This document shows, one piece after another, positions 1 through 5,665 of a DNA stretch of 13,036 nt. Numbering within the stretch: position 1 is the first letter of the stretch; every line of letters starts with the position of its first letter. A model generated the notes under the pieces. That model made no database searches. It had not been told where the DNA came from and saw nothing but the letters and a program-made list of their open reading frames with translations. The translations under genes were made by a program, and so were the position numbers. The DNA lies in NCBI GenBank assembly GCA_947178455.1, contig CAMWYI010000035.1, forward strand, positions 1 through 13,036. Direction: 5' to 3'. This stretch comes from an uncultured Alistipes sp. GTDB lineage: Bacteria > Bacteroidota > Bacteroidia > Bacteroidales > Rikenellaceae.

Positions 1-407
1 TCGTCCGACTGGATAGTGCGGTGTTCCGGCTGCTCCGCAAAAAGCCCTTCCGATTCAATCGCAACGGCTTGTTCCTGATGAACCTGCGCTTTCGGTTTGC
101 GGCCGCGACGTTTTTTGGTCGGAACTTCGGTAACCGGTGTTTCTTCCGGCGATTTTTGATTTTCGGTGTGTTGCTCCGGCTGCATTTCGGTTACGGGTTC
201 CGAAACGACGGTACGCGGTTTCCGTCCCCGTTTGCGCGGTGCAGGTTGTTCTGCTTCGCTTGTTTGCGTTTCCAAAGCGGATGCTCCGCCGGTGATTTTA
301 TCGATCAAATCCTGTTTTTTGACCATGATGTTTCTGATGCCCAACGCCCGTGCGATTTCCCGCAATTCCGTCAGGCTCTTTCCTTCGAGCGTTTCTAACT
401 CTTGCAT
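1..407 (-). CDS. rho: Transcription termination factor Rho, N-terminal part (cut by window edge)
   Basis: This is the start of the Rho helicase, which loads on untranslated RNA and releases RNA polymerase. Only 135 residues are inside the window. Residues 1-40 (MQELETLEGKSLTELREIAR onward, with IMVKKQDLIDKI near 27-38) match the Rho N-terminal SAP-like domain. Residues about 41-135 are a low-complexity, charged and proline-rich stretch typical of the insertion between that domain and the RNA-binding core in Bacteroidetes Rho. It holds two basic motifs, KRGRKPR (59-65) and RRGRKPK (100-106). The RNA-binding fold and ATPase lie beyond the left edge. The ATG at 407-405 begins at the known domain edge, and no other in-frame start is seen upstream in the leader. 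A promoter lies about 70 bp upstream. The family call rests on the first 40 residues and the insertion, so it is strong but not complete. Confidence 0.85.
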   Translation of the reverse strand, partial: MQELETLEGKSLTELREIARALGIRNIMVKKQDLIDKITGGASALETQTSEAEQPAPRKRGRKPRTVVSEPVTEMQPEQHTENQKSPEETPVTEVPTKKRRGRKPKAQVHQEQAVAIESEGLFAEQPEHRTIQSD

Positions 408-443
408 GCGAATGATTCTCTGTTCTGTGTGATTTTCAAAAAC

Positions 444-457
444 CGGACGGCCGTCCG
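444..457. repeat. Perfect 14-bp palindrome in the rho leader
   Basis: CGGACGGCCGTCCG reads the same on both strands. It lies between the predicted rho start site (about 471) and the rho ATG (407), so it would be in the 5' untranslated RNA as a short GC-rich hairpin, or act as a DNA site. No T-run follows it, so it is not a normal intrinsic terminator. Confidence 0.6.
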
Positions 458-475
458 ATTCATCGGAATGCGATG

Positions 476-505
476 CAAAGATAGTGCATTATTTTGAATT
501 TCAAA
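476..505 (-). promoter_or_regulatory. Predicted rho promoter (Bacteroidetes type)
   Basis: Reading the minus strand, TTTG (505-502) is followed after 18 nt by TATCTTTG (483-476), a perfect match to the Bacteroidetes TAnnTTTG -7 box. Transcription would begin near 471, giving a leader of about 64 nt. Confidence 0.7.
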
Positions 506-551
506 ATCCGCAGCTTCCGATGCCGACCGAATAATCGGGCCTGTTTTTAGA

Positions 552-580
552 CGAAAAAGTGCAACCGCTGCGTTGCACTA
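552..580 (-). terminator. Intrinsic terminator of tRNA-Leu
   Basis: On the minus strand an 8-bp perfect stem (AGTGCAAC ... GTTGCACT, 579-572 with 565-558) encloses a 6-nt loop and runs into a run of five T. It lies directly after the 3' end of tRNA-Leu, and separates it from the rho promoter. Confidence 0.85.
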
Positions 581-582
581 TG

Positions 583-668
583 TACTCGGAGCGGGAATCG
601 AACCCGCACGACCCTTGCGGGTCACAGGATTTTAAGTCCGGCGTGTCTACCTATTCCACCATCCGAGC
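583..668 (-). tRNA. tRNA-Leu (anticodon UAA)
   Basis: An 86-nt cloverleaf with a long variable arm, as expected for a class II tRNA. The acceptor arms GCTCGGA and TCCGAGT pair, with a G-U at 1:72, and the discriminator is A73. The 3' CCA is not encoded (the DNA reads ACATAG). The anticodon loop is CTTAAAA, giving anticodon UAA with A36-A37-A38, which is the MiaA recognition context. The variable arm is GACCC-GCAA-GGGTC, and the T arm is GCGGG-TTCGATT-CCCGC. The anticodon stem CCGGA/TCCTG has one C28-U42 mismatch. The gene has its own promoter and terminator. Confidence 0.96.
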
Positions 669-671
669 ATC

Positions 672-691
672 CGCCTTTCGGCCGAAAGGCG
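672..691. repeat. Perfect 20-bp palindrome forming the pre-tRNA-Leu leader
   Basis: The core GCCTTTCGGCCGAAAGGC (690-673) plus one more pair on each side is a perfect palindrome. It starts at the predicted transcription start of tRNA-Leu and ends four bases before the mature 5' end. In RNA it would fold as a 7-8 bp stem closed by GGCC. No T-run follows on the minus strand, so it is not an obvious terminator for miaA. Confidence 0.7.
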
Positions 692-693
692 TG

Positions 694-725
694 CAAAAGT
701 AGCAAAAAATCGTCAACCGACCAAA
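694..725 (-). promoter_or_regulatory. Predicted tRNA-Leu promoter inside the end of miaA
   Basis: On the minus strand TTTG (725-722, within the last codons of miaA) is followed after 20 nt by TACTTTTG (701-694), a full match to TAnnTTTG. Transcription would start near 690, leaving a leader of about 21 nt before the mature tRNA at 668. Confidence 0.75.
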
Positions 726-1621
726 TCCGCATGGGCGATGATTGCTTCGTCTTCGTCGGGGGCGAACCAGCGGATTTCGGCATCGCGACGAAACCATGTC
801 AGCTGTCGTTTCGCATAGCGACGCGTGTTGCGTTTGATGAGTTCGATTGCCTCCTCGCGGGTAATCCGTCCGTCGAAATGGTCGAACAGTTCGCGGTACC
901 CTACCGTTTGCAGCGAATTGAGCGTTCGATAGGGATAGAGCGCCCGCGCTTCGGCTTCCAGCCCCGCTTGCATCATCGCATCGACTCGGTGGTCGATGCG
1001 TGCATAGAGTTCCTCGCGAGGAAGCGTCACGCCTACTTTGATAATCCGAAAATCGCGCTTGCGACGCGCTCCCGTGCGTTGTTCCGAAAACGGACGGCCG
1101 GTTTGCAGGCACACTTCCAACCCGCGCAACACCCGCGCCGGATTGCTGCGGTCGACCGATTCATAATAAACGGGGTCGAGTGTTCGGAGTTGTTCGGCCA
1201 GTGCGGCAAGGCCTTCCTTTTGCAATCGTTCGTTCAGTTCGTTGCGCAGGGCCGCATCTGCTTGCGGCAAATCGTCCATTCCCTCGCAGAGGGCTTTTAC
1301 ATAAAGTCCCGAACCGCCGACTGCAATTACCCAATCGTGTTGTGCGAAGAGTTTTTGCAGCCGTTCCAACGCCTGTACTTCGTAAGCCCCGCAGCTTAAC
1401 TCTTCGTGCAGGTCGTGCGATGCAATAAAATGATGTTCTGCTGCTTGTAATTGTTTGTCGTCGGGCTGTGCCGTGCCGATAGGCATGCCGCGATAGACCT
1501 GCCGCGAATCGGTCGAAAGAATCGGGGCTCCGTAGTGTCGTGCGAGCCGGATACTCAAATCGGTTTTGCCGCAACCGGTCGGCCCGACGATGACCAGCAG
1601 CCGTTTAGTACTCGTCATCAT
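713..1621 (-). CDS. miaA: tRNA dimethylallyltransferase MiaA
   Basis: MiaA transfers a dimethylallyl group from DMAPP to N6 of A37 in tRNAs that read codons starting with U. The 302-residue length is normal. Residues 13-20 (GPTGCGKT) form the P-loop. DSRQVYR (38-44) carries the catalytic Asp38, and GTAQP follows at 49-53. VGGSGLYVKAL and, near the C-terminus, TVGYRELF and RNTRRYAKRQLTWFRRD are classic MiaA motifs. Two adjacent ATGs (1621 and 1618) are both possible starts. They lie inside the last codons of the upstream gene, whose stop is at 1607-1605, so the two genes overlap by 14-17 bp and are probably translationally coupled. The stop at 715-713 is 44 bp from tRNA-Leu(UAA), which belongs to the class MiaA modifies, and the promoter of that tRNA sits partly in the last miaA codons. 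Confidence 0.97.
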   Translation of the reverse strand: MMTSTKRLLVIVGPTGCGKTDLSIRLARHYGAPILSTDSRQVYRGMPIGTAQPDDKQLQAAEHHFIASHDLHEELSCGAYEVQALERLQKLFAQHDWVIAVGGSGLYVKALCEGMDDLPQADAALRNELNERLQKEGLAALAEQLRTLDPVYYESVDRSNPARVLRGLEVCLQTGRPFSEQRTGARRKRDFRIIKVGVTLPREELYARIDHRVDAMMQAGLEAEARALYPYRTLNSLQTVGYRELFDHFDGRITREEAIELIKRNTRRYAKRQLTWFRRDAEIRWFAPDEDEAIIAHADLVG

Positions 1622-2126
1622 AGGTTTCGTCGCCCTCGAAATCGTTGAATTCGTCCATCATCTGGTCGAATATCGAACCGTCGGAGCTCTCCTCCGAGCG
1701 GGTTTTCGAGGGGTCGTACTGGTCGGGCACCTCGTCGCGGGCGAAAATCTCACGCGGGTAAACGCTTTCGGGGTCGGCTTTGTAAACTCCCGTCAATTCA
1801 AGGTAATAGGCCCGGTCACCGAACACGTCGAAGAGGTAAATCAATCGGTCGCGGATGTGGTGGAGAATTTGGCCGAGCGTTACCTCCTCCATCAGCTGGG
1901 GTGCTTCGCCCGTTTCGCTGTCCCCCATTTCCATCAAAGTGAATTCCCGCTCTTTCTCCCACATGGCGTCGGCCGTAAAAAACGATGCCATGCAAGGCTC
2001 GTATTCCAGTGTTTCCAACAGAAAATTGTGGAAATCCAACAGCGTCGTATCGTAGGATACCTCGTAATCGCGAACGAAATTGTCGTTTTCGTCGCTCAAC
2101 ATGCGGAATCGGAAAATCATCGACAT
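1605..2126 (-). CDS. PF07929-type (pRiA4b ORF-3-like / TnpR-passenger-like) protein
   Basis: A 173-residue protein beginning MSMIFRFRMLSDENDNFVRD, with FHNFLLETLEYE, ASFFTADAMWEKEREFTLMEMG and a LIYLFDVFGDRAYYLELT segment. This pattern matches the PF07929 fold found in many Bacteroidetes, often annotated as plasmid pRiA4b ORF-3 or IS1096 passenger TnpR family despite having no shown role in transposition. The last third (about 130-173) is strongly acidic and probably disordered. The start at 2126 fits the beginning of the domain; a second Met at 2120 is also possible. The open frame runs further upstream, but only through intergenic sequence and the end of the reductase gene. It overlaps miaA by 14-17 bp. 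A weak -7-like box lies 31 bp upstream. The biochemical function is unknown to me; stable pairing with miaA would suggest a housekeeping role rather than a mobile one. Confidence 0.8.
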   Translation of the reverse strand: MSMIFRFRMLSDENDNFVRDYEVSYDTTLLDFHNFLLETLEYEPCMASFFTADAMWEKEREFTLMEMGDSETGEAPQLMEEVTLGQILHHIRDRLIYLFDVFGDRAYYLELTGVYKADPESVYPREIFARDEVPDQYDPSKTRSEESSDGSIFDQMMDEFNDFEGDETYDDEY

Positions 2127-2156
2127 GGCAGTACGGTGTGTAGGGTTTAAGTTTCC

Positions 2157-2164
2157 GAAAGATA
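2157..2164 (-). promoter_or_regulatory. Weak -7-like box upstream of the PF07929-type gene
   Basis: TATCTTTC on the minus strand matches seven of eight bases of TAnnTTTG. No TTTG is seen at the expected distance upstream. It lies in the 77-bp gap after the acyl-CoA reductase, so the pair PF07929-type gene plus miaA may start here, or may be read through from upstream. Confidence 0.35.
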
Positions 2165-2203
2165 CGCTTTTTTCGCGACTTTCGTCGTCCGTTCGGCCAT
2201 TTT

Positions 2204-3187
2204 TTATGCCAAACTCGCCAGCCACGTCAGCACATTCCGTCCGTCGGGCCAGTCGGTCAGGCCGGGCGACTGTGCACGGCCGAAGTCCGCGCGGCGGTCG
2301 TGCGGCAGGCAATCCGTTACGACGCATTGGATTTCGCGATCGTGGCCGGCAATCCATGCCGCCACCTCATCCAGCGTGCGGTATCGGGCGACGGCCAGTT
2401 CGCTCAACGATTTCGGAAAGTTCCATTGCTCGACGGCTACCGCAGCACCGAAGTCGCGATAAGCTATGCCGTTCATCTGCAACAGGGCTTTTGTCTGGCG
2501 GTAATTATTTTTATATTTGTCGTTTACGGGCGGCATTTCGAGTCGCAGTTCATACGATTCCGGCACGAAAAGCAGCGATACGTTGCGACACCCAAGTCCC
2601 GAATAGGCCCAAATATCGTCGGACAATCCGGCCAGTTGTGCAACTGTTTCCCGACCGGAAAGCACGGCGACGGATTGGCGGCTGCCGCGCAACAGCATCG
2701 GCCGACCGGCATAACGGGCCTTGAAATACCGTTCCGTATTGTCGTTGCCGGTCGCAATCACCGCATCTACGGGTGCCGTTCCGTCGTAACGCTCCACCGC
2801 GATGTCGGGTGCCAAAGCGCGTAATTCCCCGACGATATAATCCATTAATACGGAATCTTTGCCCGAAGGCTTGTAGAGGCAGCGATGACCGCTGCAAACG
2901 ACGCAAAGCAAATCGAAAAATCCGACCGCCGGAATGTTTCCCGCCATGACAACCAAAACCCTGTGCGGCTCCCCCACTCGACGCGGATAGCCTGCCAGCC
3001 ACTGCCGCAACGGTTCCGGTTGCAATAATTCCGCTGCGAGGGCTTGCAGGGCTCGGCAAACTTCGTCGGGAGTAAACCAATCGTTCGCCCGGCAAGCGGC
3101 CGCAGCCACTTCGCGGGTCGTCGGGTCGTTGCCGAAACGCTGCAATCGGTTGCCCAATGCGCTGAAAATTTCGATCATGCGTTCCAT
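2204..3187 (-). CDS. LuxC-family acyl-CoA reductase (PF05893-like)
   Basis: A 327-residue protein of the acyl-CoA reductase family, which reduces long-chain acyl groups to aldehydes with NADPH and is distantly related to aldehyde dehydrogenases. Visible family features from the 3187 start are VMAGNIPAVGFFDLLCV (about 80-96), YKPSGKDSVLMDY (105-117), ATGNDNTERYF (145-155), LRGSRQSVAVLSG (166-178) and WAYSGLGCRNVSLLFVPE (193-210), where Cys200 is the likely thioester nucleophile. No luxD, luxE or luciferase gene is near, so this is not a bioluminescence cluster. The start is ambiguous: ATG at 3187 or 3178, because a perfect -7 box ends at 3193. The frame stays open to 3274, but that extra sequence would lie upstream of the promoter and reads as non-coding. 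The native substrate cannot be told from sequence. Confidence 0.85.
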   Translation of the reverse strand: MERMIEIFSALGNRLQRFGNDPTTREVAAAACRANDWFTPDEVCRALQALAAELLQPEPLRQWLAGYPRRVGEPHRVLVVMAGNIPAVGFFDLLCVVCSGHRCLYKPSGKDSVLMDYIVGELRALAPDIAVERYDGTAPVDAVIATGNDNTERYFKARYAGRPMLLRGSRQSVAVLSGRETVAQLAGLSDDIWAYSGLGCRNVSLLFVPESYELRLEMPPVNDKYKNNYRQTKALLQMNGIAYRDFGAAVAVEQWNFPKSLSELAVARYRTLDEVAAWIAGHDREIQCVVTDCLPHDRRADFGRAQSPGLTDWPDGRNVLTWLASLA

Positions 3188-3192
3188 TGCTG

Positions 3193-3200
3193 CAAAGATA
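3193..3200 (-). promoter_or_regulatory. Predicted -7 box of the acyl-CoA reductase gene
   Basis: TATCTTTG on the minus strand is a full match to TAnnTTTG. No TTTG occurs at the ideal distance; the nearest is 27 nt upstream (3231-3228). Transcription would start near 3189, so the mRNA would be nearly leaderless if ATG 3187 is used, or have about a 10-nt leader for ATG 3178. Confidence 0.5.
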
Positions 3201-3257
3201 GCGTTTTTTATGGCACGACTTTCGCCGCAAAAAAGCGAATTTATCCTGTTCGGTGCA

Positions 3258-3860
3258 ATGGAACGAAATTTCAACGATGCCCTGCTCCGCCGACGCAGCT
3301 ATTACGCCTTGCGAGCGGAATCCCCCGTAAGCGACGCGCAAATCGAAGAGTGTCTGCGGTTTGCCGTAAAACACATTCCGTCGGCGTACAATTCGCAGTC
3401 GACCCGCTTGGTGTTGTTGCTGCACGAGCATCACACGGCATTGTGGCGGATTGTCGAACGTGCGTTGCTGGCGCAAGTAGCGGTCGAAGATTTCCCGCGT
3501 ACGAAATCAAAAATCGAAAACAGCTTCGCTGCCGGATACGGAACCGTGCTTTTTTACGAAGATACGGCTGTTATCCGCGAGTTTCAGAAACGTGCGCCGC
3601 TTTATGCCGGAAATTTTCCCACGTGGTCGGAACATACGTCGGCAATGCACCAGCTGGCTATTTGGACAAAGTTGGAGGATATGGGATTCGGCGCATCGTT
3701 ACAACATTACAATCCGCTAATCGACAAGGAAGTGCAGGAAGAATGGAGTCTGCCCGATTCGTGGCGGTTGATTGCCCAGATGCCTTTCGGTCTGCCGGTT
3801 GCAGACCCTGATGAAAAAAGTTTTCAGCCGGTAGACGGCCGCATTCGGATATTCAAGTAA
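3258..3860 (+). CDS. Nitroreductase family protein (Frm2-like)
   Basis: A 200-residue FMN-dependent oxidoreductase of the nitroreductase superfamily, closest in pattern to the Frm2/Hbn1-like group. RRRSYYAL (11-18) is the N-terminal FMN phosphate-binding element. HIPSAYNSQSTRLVLL (39-54) is the family signature. The middle part contains YGTVLFYED, WSEHTSAMHQLAIW and LEDMGFGASLQHYNP. The end, PDEKSFQPVDGRIRIF, is also typical. The ATG at 3258 begins at the family edge (MERNFNDALLRRR); the frame is open further upstream, but across the divergent promoter. It is divergent from the acyl-CoA reductase with 70 bp between the starts, and convergent with rubrerythrin. No full TAnnTTTG box was found for it. 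The physiological substrate is unknown; redox or quinone/nitro compound detoxification is likely. Confidence 0.9.
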   Translation: MERNFNDALLRRRSYYALRAESPVSDAQIEECLRFAVKHIPSAYNSQSTRLVLLLHEHHTALWRIVERALLAQVAVEDFPRTKSKIENSFAAGYGTVLFYEDTAVIREFQKRAPLYAGNFPTWSEHTSAMHQLAIWTKLEDMGFGASLQHYNPLIDKEVQEEWSLPDSWRLIAQMPFGLPVADPDEKSFQPVDGRIRIFK

Positions 3861-3870
3861 TCGGGAATAA

Positions 3871-3904
3871 AAAACGGGAAAGACGCACTCGTCTCTCCCG
3901 TTTT
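3871..3904. terminator. Bidirectional terminator between nitroreductase and rubrerythrin
   Basis: Arms AAAACGGGAAAGACG (3871-3885) and CGTCTCTCCCGTTTT (3890-3904) form a 15-bp stem with a 4-nt loop. The single non-Watson-Crick position (3880/3895) is A-C in plus-strand RNA and G-U in minus-strand RNA. Both directions end in four U, fitting a shared terminator for the convergent genes. Confidence 0.85.
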
Positions 3905-3926
3905 CATCGGATACCGTCCGTCCGGC

Positions 3927-4481
3927 TTATTTGCCGAAGTAACGTTTGTACAGGCCCTCGAAACCTTTGCCGTGACGAGCCTCGTCTTTGGCCATTTCGT
4001 GCACCGTATCGTGCACAGCGTCGAGGTTCTGCTCTTTGGCCAGACGAGCCAAACGCATCTTGTCTTCGCACGCGCCGCACTCGGCGTTCATACGCTTGTA
4101 GAGGTTGGTTTTGGTGTCCCATACGACCTCGCCGATCAGTTCGGCGAATTTCGACGCATGCTCGGCCTCTTCCCAAGCGTAACGCTTGTAGGCTTCGGCG
4201 ATTTCGGGATACCCTTCGCGGTCGGCCTGACGGCTCATAGCCAAGTACATGCCGACTTCGGTGCATTCGCCCATGAAGTGATTTTGCAAACCTTCCCACA
4301 ATTCGGGGCTTGCCCCCTTGCCGTCGCCGATTTTGTGTACGGTGACGAAATCCAGATTGCCGTCCTGCTCGTCGACCTCGACGAATTTATCTTTGCCTAC
4401 CTTGCACATCGGGCACTGATCGGGTGCCTCGGGTCCTTCGTGGATGTACCCGCATACGGTACAACGCCATTTCTTTGCCAT
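3927..4481 (-). CDS. Reverse rubrerythrin (rubredoxin-like domain first, diiron domain second)
   Basis: A 184-residue non-haem iron peroxidase, a cytosolic enzyme that reduces hydrogen peroxide in anaerobes. The rubredoxin-like iron site is N-terminal: Cys7, Cys10, Cys23 and Cys26 (CTVC and CPMC). The ferritin-like diiron domain follows, with Glu72, the pair E105-x-x-H108 (EAEH) and E167-x-x-H170 (EARH). This order is reversed compared with classical rubrerythrin. The diiron domain also has a CGAC pair (Cys135, Cys138) and Cys73. The start MAKKWRCTVC at 4481 is chosen because the first cysteine motif follows at once; an upstream ATG in frame (4556) would lie before the promoter box. It has its own promoter and shares a terminator with the nitroreductase. 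Confidence 0.95.
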   Translation of the reverse strand: MAKKWRCTVCGYIHEGPEAPDQCPMCKVGKDKFVEVDEQDGNLDFVTVHKIGDGKGASPELWEGLQNHFMGECTEVGMYLAMSRQADREGYPEIAEAYKRYAWEEAEHASKFAELIGEVVWDTKTNLYKRMNAECGACEDKMRLARLAKEQNLDAVHDTVHEMAKDEARHGKGFEGLYKRYFGK

Positions 4482-4525
4482 AGCTGTTTTGGGTTTAGTG
4501 ATTTGTTTGTGTATATTTTCCAATG

Positions 4526-4533
4526 CAAAAGTA
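4526..4533 (-). promoter_or_regulatory. Predicted -7 box of the rubrerythrin gene
   Basis: TACTTTTG on the minus strand is a full match to TAnnTTTG. About 20 nt upstream is TGTG, one mismatch from the -33 TTTG. The leader would be about 40 nt, A/C-rich and without a Shine-Dalgarno sequence. Confidence 0.6.
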
Positions 4534-4604
4534 ACAATTTCCGCCGAACTCCGCACAGTCGGAGGATTGTATTTTCTTATAAAGCCATAAACGAATCCTA
4601 TCGG

Positions 4605-5516
4605 TCAATCGGCATGGTCGATAACCTCTTCGATATAAGGCACGTTGTTCAGATTTTTCACCAGCACTCGTTTGTCGCGGTCGAGCAGGTAGAGCGACGG
4701 AATGGACGAAAGGTCATACACATCGTCTTTGCGGATTTTGCACCTCGCATCGTAGGCATTAATCCACGATTGCGGAATTTCCGCGCGATATTTTCGCCAT
4801 TCGGTTAGGTCTTCGTCGGGATAGAGCGCCAGCACTTTCATCCGGCCCCGCTCGATCATCTCCGTAAGCATGGGCGATGCGAGAATGGTCTCGCGAATCT
4901 GGCGGCATCCGGGACATCCGGGATTGTTGATGAAAAGCAAGACGTATTCCGCTTCGAGGCCGTAAAGCGTTCCCGTCTCGCCCGACGCCAGCGTGTAGCG
5001 AAAGTCATTCGCCTTATGACCGATGCGATTTTGCGAGACTACTTTCAATTCGTACTCCGGCCCGATTCGTTCGTATTTATCATAATAGGGGCTGGCCAAC
5101 ACCGACCGCAAGATAGCGATATAAAATTCGTCGTTCCGAAACGGCGAATCGGGGTCTCCGTGCACGACTTTCGAGCCGAGCCAAGCGAAATAGTCCAACA
5201 TCGGACGCGAAACGGAGGCTTTCCGCATCAGCGAATCGAGCGGAGCCGCATCCAGCGGGTCGATGACCAGCAGATGTTCGATATACTTGACATAGGCGTT
5301 GAGCATCTGCATGGTGTCCGCCTGTTTGAGAAACAACGTATCCGAAAAATCGAACTGGTCCCAGTAGTGCCACCGCGAATGTTCGATTTGCTCCTTGACG
5401 GTCATTCGTCGCGGGGCGGATTGCGAAGTTCGGCTATCGGCAGCGGGCTGTTGTTGTTGGCGACCGGTACAGGCGGCGAACAACAGCACTACGACGGAAA
5501 TCAGGAAATAACGCAT
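4605..5516 (-). CDS. Lipoprotein with DUF5106-like region and thioredoxin-like domain
   Basis: A 303-residue envelope protein. Residues 1-16 are a lipoprotein signal (MRYFLISVVVLLFAAC, lipobox FAAC with Cys16). A Q-rich and S-rich linker follows (about 17-38). Residues about 39-165 resemble the helical DUF5106 region often joined to thioredoxin folds in Bacteroidetes. From about 166 (IGHKANDFRYTLASGETGTLYG) a thioredoxin-like/AhpC-TSA fold follows, with INNPGCPGC giving the CPGC pair at 201-204 and the cis-proline loop IPSLYLLD at 272-279. The role is probably thiol-disulfide exchange in the periplasm, facing the membrane. No clear acidic surface-export signal follows Cys16. No intrinsic terminator is obvious between it and the rubrerythrin promoter. 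The partner protein is unknown. Confidence 0.85.
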   Translation of the reverse strand: MRYFLISVVVLLFAACTGRQQQQPAADSRTSQSAPRRMTVKEQIEHSRWHYWDQFDFSDTLFLKQADTMQMLNAYVKYIEHLLVIDPLDAAPLDSLMRKASVSRPMLDYFAWLGSKVVHGDPDSPFRNDEFYIAILRSVLASPYYDKYERIGPEYELKVVSQNRIGHKANDFRYTLASGETGTLYGLEAEYVLLFINNPGCPGCRQIRETILASPMLTEMIERGRMKVLALYPDEDLTEWRKYRAEIPQSWINAYDARCKIRKDDVYDLSSIPSLYLLDRDKRVLVKNLNNVPYIEEVIDHAD

Positions 5517-5539
5517 AGCAAATCAATCGTTTGTCGGGA

Positions 5540-5547
5540 CAAAGTTA
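5540..5547 (-). promoter_or_regulatory. Predicted -7 box of the lipoprotein gene
   Basis: TAACTTTG on the minus strand is a full match to TAnnTTTG, 23 bp before the ATG. No clear TTTG at -33. The predicted leader is about 20 nt. Confidence 0.55.
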
Positions 5548-5583
5548 GTTTTTTTCGGCAACAATCGTGCATTTCGCAACGAC

Positions 5584-5617
5584 AAAAGCGGACTACCCTT
5601 TCGGGCAATCCGCTTTT
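5584..5617 (-). terminator. Terminator of the purA-etfBA-acyl-CoA dehydrogenase array
   Basis: Arms AAAAGCGGA (5584-5592) and TCCGCTTTT (5609-5617) pair perfectly over 9 bp. Inside, on the minus strand, CCC-GAAA-GGG adds a short stem with a GNRA loop. A T-run lies at the 3' foot in either direction. It is 48 bp after the dehydrogenase stop; a smaller hairpin (ACCGAT/ATCGGT, 5632-5649) lies between. Confidence 0.75.
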
Positions 5618-5665
5618 CGTTCGGCCAGCAAACCGATTATCGTATCGGTCGCTTTTCGGAGTTCT

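Noticed and set aside
1605..2126. A transposon or plasmid passenger, as the family name suggests
   Set aside because: No transposase, terminal repeats or target duplication are visible, and the gene is coupled to miaA.
1605..2357. Longer N-terminus for the PF07929-type protein (start 2357)
   Set aside because: The extra 77 residues overlap the end of the acyl-CoA reductase in another frame and an intergenic stretch; family similarity begins at MSMIFRFR.
2204..3860. A bioluminescence-type lux cluster
   Set aside because: Only a LuxC-like reductase is present; the divergent neighbour is a nitroreductase, not a luciferase.
4541..4560. CTCCG/CGGAG hairpin as a terminator for the lipoprotein gene
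   Set aside because: Only 5 bp of stem and no T-run on the minus strand.
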